A stretch of 15,482 nucleotides of DNA from Terana coerulea (taxonomy: Eukaryota; Basidiomycota; Agaricomycetes; Polyporales; Phanerochaetaceae). A model generated the notes under the pieces. The model was not told where the DNA came from. It was given only the letters and a program-made list of their open reading frames with translations, and searched no databases. Positions 12,104 through 15,482 of this stretch are shown in pieces (the stretch's first letter is position 1; every line of letters starts with the position of its first letter). The position numbers were made by a program, and so were the translations under genes. The stretch is taken from positions 1-15,482 of the forward strand of contig JAKOGH010000047.1 in assembly GCA_024811115.1 (NCBI GenBank), given 5' to 3'.

Positions 12104-12169
12104 TCTAAGGCATCAAGGCGGGGCCTGCCGTGCGGAGATCGAATAATCGATGCACGGTGATGCGTTAGA
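12104..12169. repeat. Hairpin in the left TIR of the inner element
   Basis: TCTAAGGCATCA (12104-12115) pairs with TGATGCGTTAGA (12158-12169) with one mismatch. Inside it, CCGTGC plus ATCGA (12128-12142, interrupted by GGAG) pairs with TCGATGCACGG (12147-12157), around the loop ATAA. Confidence 0.75.
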
Positions 12170-12802
12170 ACGTCTGGTGACTTCCGATCATCCAGGTGTA
12201 GATCGCTCGCACGTGACGCCTCTCGGGCTTGCGTTGCACGTCGACGACCTTCCTTGCTTTGTCCTTGCTCACAACGCCTTTCGCCCGTCCTTCGTTCTTT
12301 ACCCTCTGTCCTTCCCTCAGTTCTTCGGTTTCCCCTTATCGCTCCTGCGCTTGCCTCACGTGCACCCCGGTCAATAACTTCGCCCAAGCCAGCCAACGAT
12401 GCTAGAAACAACCTGCGCGAACAAGGGCTGTAGTAGGGCTGTTCTGGAGAGGTGGCGAGTACCTGAGGGCTTTGGGCATCGTGAAGGTAGCTTAGGAGTA
12501 CATTCCCCCACCTTCAATCCTTATTCCGAGAGGCTGTTTGTATACTGGTGTGGCCTGTCCCTCAGTCCGATCCCTTCAGCTTCTAGCACACCTCTGGCAG
12601 CCTGGCTGTCCCAATTTGTAGAGTTCTTGATAATTCATGTGTCTATGCAATCTTACACTACATGAAACAAAATGGTACAATGGAAACTACTGGCATATAT
12701 GCGCTGCAGTGAGACTGGAGGCTTGAGAGCAGTGGCTTAGAGTGCTCGTGTGCGATCACGTGCGAGCGATCTACACCTGGATGATCGGAAGTGACCAGAC
12801 GT

Positions 12803-12871
12803 TCTATGACATTACCGTGCATCGATATTTCGATCTCCGCACGGCAGGCCCCGTAGGGCCAATGTCATAGA
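12803..12871. repeat. Hairpin in the right TIR of the inner element
   Basis: TCTATGACATT (12803-12813) pairs perfectly with AATGTCATAGA (12861-12871). The inner stem corresponds to that of the left TIR, but the outer stem differs by compensatory substitutions. Confidence 0.75.
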
Positions 12872-13488
12872 TACGGATGGGAACGAGACTACCTTGCCCG
12901 CGTTACTGATGTTTGTTATCAGATAACAACTGCTTGGTGCAGGGACGCGGGCAAAGGGTCTGGTGAGTTTGGATCATCGGGGTGTAGATGAAACTCACGT
13001 GAGCGCCTACGCTTGTATTGAGGTAAGTAAGGAGTTTGTAACGCTCGGTTCCTCTCTGTACCTCTTGCCTTCTGCGACCTCCCCACCTCACTATATATAC
13101 TCACAAACCCCTCAAATTTCATCGCTAGGATGTATCGCATGACCATTTTATTTTTACGATATTATTTTTCCATTGCTGGGTGTGCTTAAGAGCACTTGAT
13201 GGTCACCAGAGGCCCACTTTCAGGTACCTGGGAATCTGTACTGGAATAAACACCATGCAATTTATACCAGACATGATTAGCATATTTTCATGAATATACA
13301 AGACATCCGAGTAATTTTCCTGTCGGAGTTTGCGCTGCAGTATGCTACCGACCTCTAAAACGTAGCAGGTGTATAGGCGCCAGGTAAGCCCAGCCTTGTT
13401 ACCCCCGTTGAAGTCCCTATACGAACTTTGCTTACTAGGGCTCACGTGATTTTCATCTACACCCCGATGATCCAAAGTCACCAGACTC

Positions 13489-13585
13489 TAAAGAGGTTGC
13501 TCTGCAGCGCGTCTTTCAAACTCCGCTTACTATGTTACAAACGGTAACAAGGCGCGAAGCGCGCTGGCTGCGAGCAACCTCTTTA
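13489..13585. repeat. Hairpin in the right TIR of the outer element
   Basis: TAAAGAGGTTGCTC (13489-13502) pairs perfectly with GAGCAACCTCTTTA (13572-13585). Inner partial stems follow (GCAGCGCG against CGCGCTG, and GTTAC against GTAAC near 13534-13548). Confidence 0.75.
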
Positions 13586-13702
13586 CGAGTCGGGAACGAG
13601 ACTAGAAACACGCATGAAAGAGGCTTGCGTGTTCGTAAAAGTCATGTACGAGCTATTTTATGCCTCGAAGATACCATACTATGAGATTATATGCTCTGGA
13701 AA

Positions 13703-13739
13703 AAAATCCCGGATAACGTCCCTCGAGGGACCCCCTCCC
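13703..13739 (+). repeat. Short dispersed repeat, copy 2
   Basis: Similar to 10819-10855 (see copy 1). It contains the perfect palindrome GTCCCTCGAGGGAC at 13718-13731. It lies about 180 bp upstream of the helicase start codon. Similarity to copy 1 is not evident beyond the CTCCC edge. Confidence 0.55.
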
Positions 13740-13816
13740 TGCCCCACGTCAGGGCGCTTACGGGCGCATGCCCCTTGGCAAGCCCTGCCAGTGGCGGAAT
13801 TGACTTAGCGCCTTAG

Positions 13817-13849
13817 TCACGTGATGGAGACGCGTTTGTAATTTCGCGT
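13817..13849 (+). promoter_or_regulatory. Promoter motifs upstream of the helicase: CACGTG E-box and MCB-like ACGCGT
   Basis: TCACGTGA (13817-13824) is a palindromic E-box, and ACGCGT (13830-13835) is the MluI cell-cycle box bound by MBF in yeasts, where it controls DNA replication and repair genes (known). TTTCGCG follows at about 13843. All lie 70-105 bp before the start codon of a DNA-repair helicase, so G1/S control is plausible (inference). The motifs are short and could occur by chance. Confidence 0.45.
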
Positions 13850-13918
13850 TTCTGTCGCGGTCCGATATTCACCCTGTTCCTAGCGTCATTCTGCACAGCG
13901 TCAGTGTCGTTCACGGCA

Positions 13919-15482
13919 ATGAGCTCAGACGGCTATTTCGAGGACGACATTGATTCCGCATTCCTAGAACAAGTCGACGCCATCGAGGCAGCACACACAC
14001 AACCCGCCCCTAAACCGCCCACGCGACCCCTCCAACGAACCCCCAGCGACCACCCACGCGGCCCTCCGTAAAGAAGCCGGCCCCTGTGTCAGAGATTATA
14101 GAAATAGATGACTCTTATGACTTTGACACGCTCGACATCGACGAGGGCGCCCTCGAAGCGATAGACAAAGCCTGTGACAATGCGCTGAAGAGGAAGGTCC
14201 CACCTGCAGCCGTCGCCGGCCCCAGTCGGCCAGCATTTGGACGAACAACTTCCTCGGCAACAATACAAACCACACTATTTGGAGGCGTTGTGCCTAGTAA
14301 TGCACCTTCCAGTACCCAGAGTGCTTCTGGTTCGAGACTGCAGCGCCATAACTCGAGTGCAAGCAACCTCGTCACCGGCAAGCAGAGAAAGACGAAACAA
14401 TGGCACCACACGGCCTTCGCAAAGTCAGGGTGGAAGAAACCAAAAGTCTGTGAAGGGGAAGGAGAAGGCTTCCGGGTCGTTTGATGATGGCGAGGAAGAG
14501 GAGGAGTTCGGGGACGAAGAGGTCGAGTTTGAACAGTTTCCAGCTCCTTTTGTGTCTGTCGGGTACGTGGCATTTTTCTCTGGCTTAAGGGTTAACTAAC
14601 TCCGACGTGTGTTCTGCTAGTCCCGTGAGTACATATGTAATCTGTGTGTGTATTTGCGTGAACAGTTTCATCTAGCCACCGCCCATGAAGCTGGAACCTG
14701 ACCTTTGGCGGCACGACGCTGGTTATACCCACTGAACCAGCCACGCAGAGATTATCAGTTCAATATTGTCAAGAAATGCCTCTTTGACAACACGCTCGTT
14801 GCGCTTCCTACGGGTCTGGGCAAGACGTTTATTGCTGGAGTGGTAATGTTAAACTGTGAGATCCCCTTCCTTGCGTTGCTCAAACCTGAAGAAGATCATC
14901 GCTCATATGACTTCGTAGTCTACACATGGTTCCCGGAAGGCAAGGTTGTCTTCGTGGCCCCAACGAAACCTCTTGTTGCCCAACAAATCGAGGCTTGCCA
15001 CAAAACGTGTGGCATTCCTGGAAGTCATGCCGCTGAGCTGACTGGTCAGAATCCAAGAGCGTTTCGTGCAAGAGCGGTGAGTCTTGATTTTTCCCAGAAA
15101 TATTTGACCTCATCAATCAATGAACTAGTGGCAAGAGAAGCGCGTTTTCTATATGACGCCACAAACACTCATGAATGACCTCAAGTCGGACAATTGTGAC
15201 CCGCAGGATATTGTTCTGCTCGTCATCGGTGATTATCATGGGCTATATGCATGGTCATACATTGATTTGCTGTACGGTTCTTTACAGATGAGGCACATAA
15301 AGGCACAGGGGACTATGCCTATGCGCAAGTCATACGTTACATGATGGCCAAAAACCCACATTTTCGCGTCCTCGCTCTCACCGCGACGCCAGGTGGCAAG
15401 CCCGAAGCCGTCCAGGCCATCGTTGACTCCTTGCACATCAGCCACATCGAGATTCGCGACGAGCAGAGTCTCGACCTGGTTC
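13919..15482 (+). CDS. mph1: Mph1/FANCM-type DEAH DNA helicase, N-terminal part (3' end outside the window)
   Basis: This family remodels stalled forks and D-loops in DNA repair (known). Exons: 13919-14562, microexon 14621-14624, 14676-14855, 14919-15076, 15129-15228, 15288 to the window end. Seen: an acidic, low-complexity N-terminus ([18 protein letters not shown]), [42 protein letters not shown], then the SF2 helicase core: [15 protein letters not shown], motif [10 protein letters not shown] (about 14806-14832), [24 protein letters not shown] spanning the 15228/15288 junction, and LTATPGG (motif III). The start at 13919 has a good context and family-like residues. Oddities: three frame breaks, at about 14000-14065 (C run), 14442-14445 (AAAA) and 14704-14706 (TTT). 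The core after 14707 is intact. Family very sure; whether the locus is intact depends on whether the breaks are real. Confidence 0.92.
14621..14624 (+). other. Predicted 4-nt microexon (TCCC) in the helicase gene
   Basis: Intron 14563-14620 has donor GTACGT, branch-like CTAAC and acceptor CTGCTAG. Intron 14625-14675 has donor GTGAGT and acceptor CATCTAG. Including TCCC gives [12 protein letters not shown] in frame. Skipping it (14562 joined to 14676) shifts the frame and gives a stop within five codons. Confidence 0.6.

Larger units (their letters stand above)
12083..12891. mobile_element. Inner long-TIR element of the same family, nested in the left TIR of the outer one
   Basis: An 809-bp element with about 135-bp TIRs (12083-12216 and 12756-12891) that begin TAGTCTCGTTCCCAT. 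They share the block GTCTGGTGACTT..GATCATC, then GGTGTAGAT and CACGTGA, with the outer element. The flanks CCTTTGCCC (12074-12082) and CCTTGCCC (12892-12899) are a 9-bp duplication with one T lost on the right. The insertion splits the 5' arm of the outer element's left hairpin; joined back, that arm pairs perfectly over 17 bp with 12945-12961, which confirms the boundary. The interior (12217-12755) holds no transposase. Confidence 0.85.
12070..12961. repeat. Hairpin in the left TIR of the outer element, split by the nested insertion
   Basis: 12070-12082 joined to 12900-12903 is the perfect 17-bp complement of ACGCGGGCAAAGGGTCT (12945-12961). An inner stem TTGTTATC (12913-12920) pairs with GATAACAA (12922-12929). 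The sequence is unrelated to the hairpins of the other three termini. Confidence 0.7.
12057..13604. mobile_element. Outer long-TIR element, possibly Mutator-like, with 9-bp duplication; hosts a nested copy
   Basis: It starts TAGTCTCGGTTCC at 12057 and ends GGGAACGAGACTA at 13604. Both flanks are the identical 9-mer GAAACACGC (12048-12056 and 13605-13613). Inner blocks of the TIRs match strongly: 12958-13003 against the complement of 13441-13486, including GGTGTAGAT and CACGTGA. Between terminus and inner block each end carries a different hairpin. Removing the nested element (12083-12891 plus its duplication) leaves about 730 bp. TIRs are about 130 and 164 bp. Long TIRs with a 9-bp duplication fit Mutator-like elements (known for the superfamily); the assignment is an inference because no transposase is present. 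Confidence 0.8.

Noticed and set aside
12082..12411. Minus-strand frame rich in Glu/Arg/Gly across the inner element
   Set aside because: It starts in a TIR hairpin and is low complexity with no transposase motif; it is a by-product of base composition.
13973..14046. A 74-nt intron (GTCGAC...CCCCAG) that would fix the N-terminal frame of the helicase
   Set aside because: It restores the frame, but the donor is poor and it would remove [12 protein letters not shown] residues that I recall as conserved; a one-base error in the C run is simpler.

Overview
The window looks like nuclear DNA of a filamentous basidiomycete, most likely an Agaricomycete. Genes are split by many short GT-AG introns (48-75 nt, with CTRAY-like branch points), intergenic DNA is rich in small non-autonomous transposons, and the protein families (Bud4/anillin-like, Slt2-type MAP kinase, Mph1/FANCM helicase) are the fungal versions. 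All five recognisable protein genes lie on the + strand. No tRNA, rRNA or CRISPR was found. The first and last genes run off the window.

Layout: (1) 1-2036, the 3' part of a Bud4/anillin-like septation protein with six introns. (2) 2037-2917, intergenic DNA with a 23-bp inverted-repeat element just upstream of the next gene. (3) 2918-5934, a mitochondrial-type pentatricopeptide-repeat (PPR) protein gene, interrupted by a 707-bp MITE at 4509-5215 with a TA target duplication. (4) 5935-8172, 2.2 kb with no supportable gene. (5) 8173-9827, a cell-wall-integrity MAP kinase of the Slt2/Mpk1 class with six introns and a TEY activation loop. (6) 10106-10522, an intronless DUF952 protein. (7) 10523-13918, a transposon-dense block: a hAT-like MITE (10856-11531, exact 8-bp duplication) and two nested, related long-TIR elements (outer 12057-13604, inner 12083-12891) with 9-bp-type duplications. 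(8) 13919 to the window end, the N-terminal part of an Mph1/FANCM-type DNA helicase, apparently with a 4-nt microexon.

The genes are housekeeping functions (septation, mitochondrial RNA metabolism, cell-wall signalling, DNA repair) and do not form an evident pathway cluster. The most unusual signal is the nested long-TIR pair. All four termini carry a self-complementary hairpin in the same slot between two conserved blocks. The hairpin sequences differ between termini, and between the two ends of one element several base pairs change in a compensatory way.

Four of the five genes also need single-nucleotide frame corrections, mostly in homopolymers (about 181-186, 3518-3519, 8543-8546, about 14040-14044, 14442-14445, 14704-14706). 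This looks more like base-calling or assembly indels than decay of every gene, but the sequence alone cannot decide. Exon models were made by eye from splice consensus, frame continuity and remembered family conservation.
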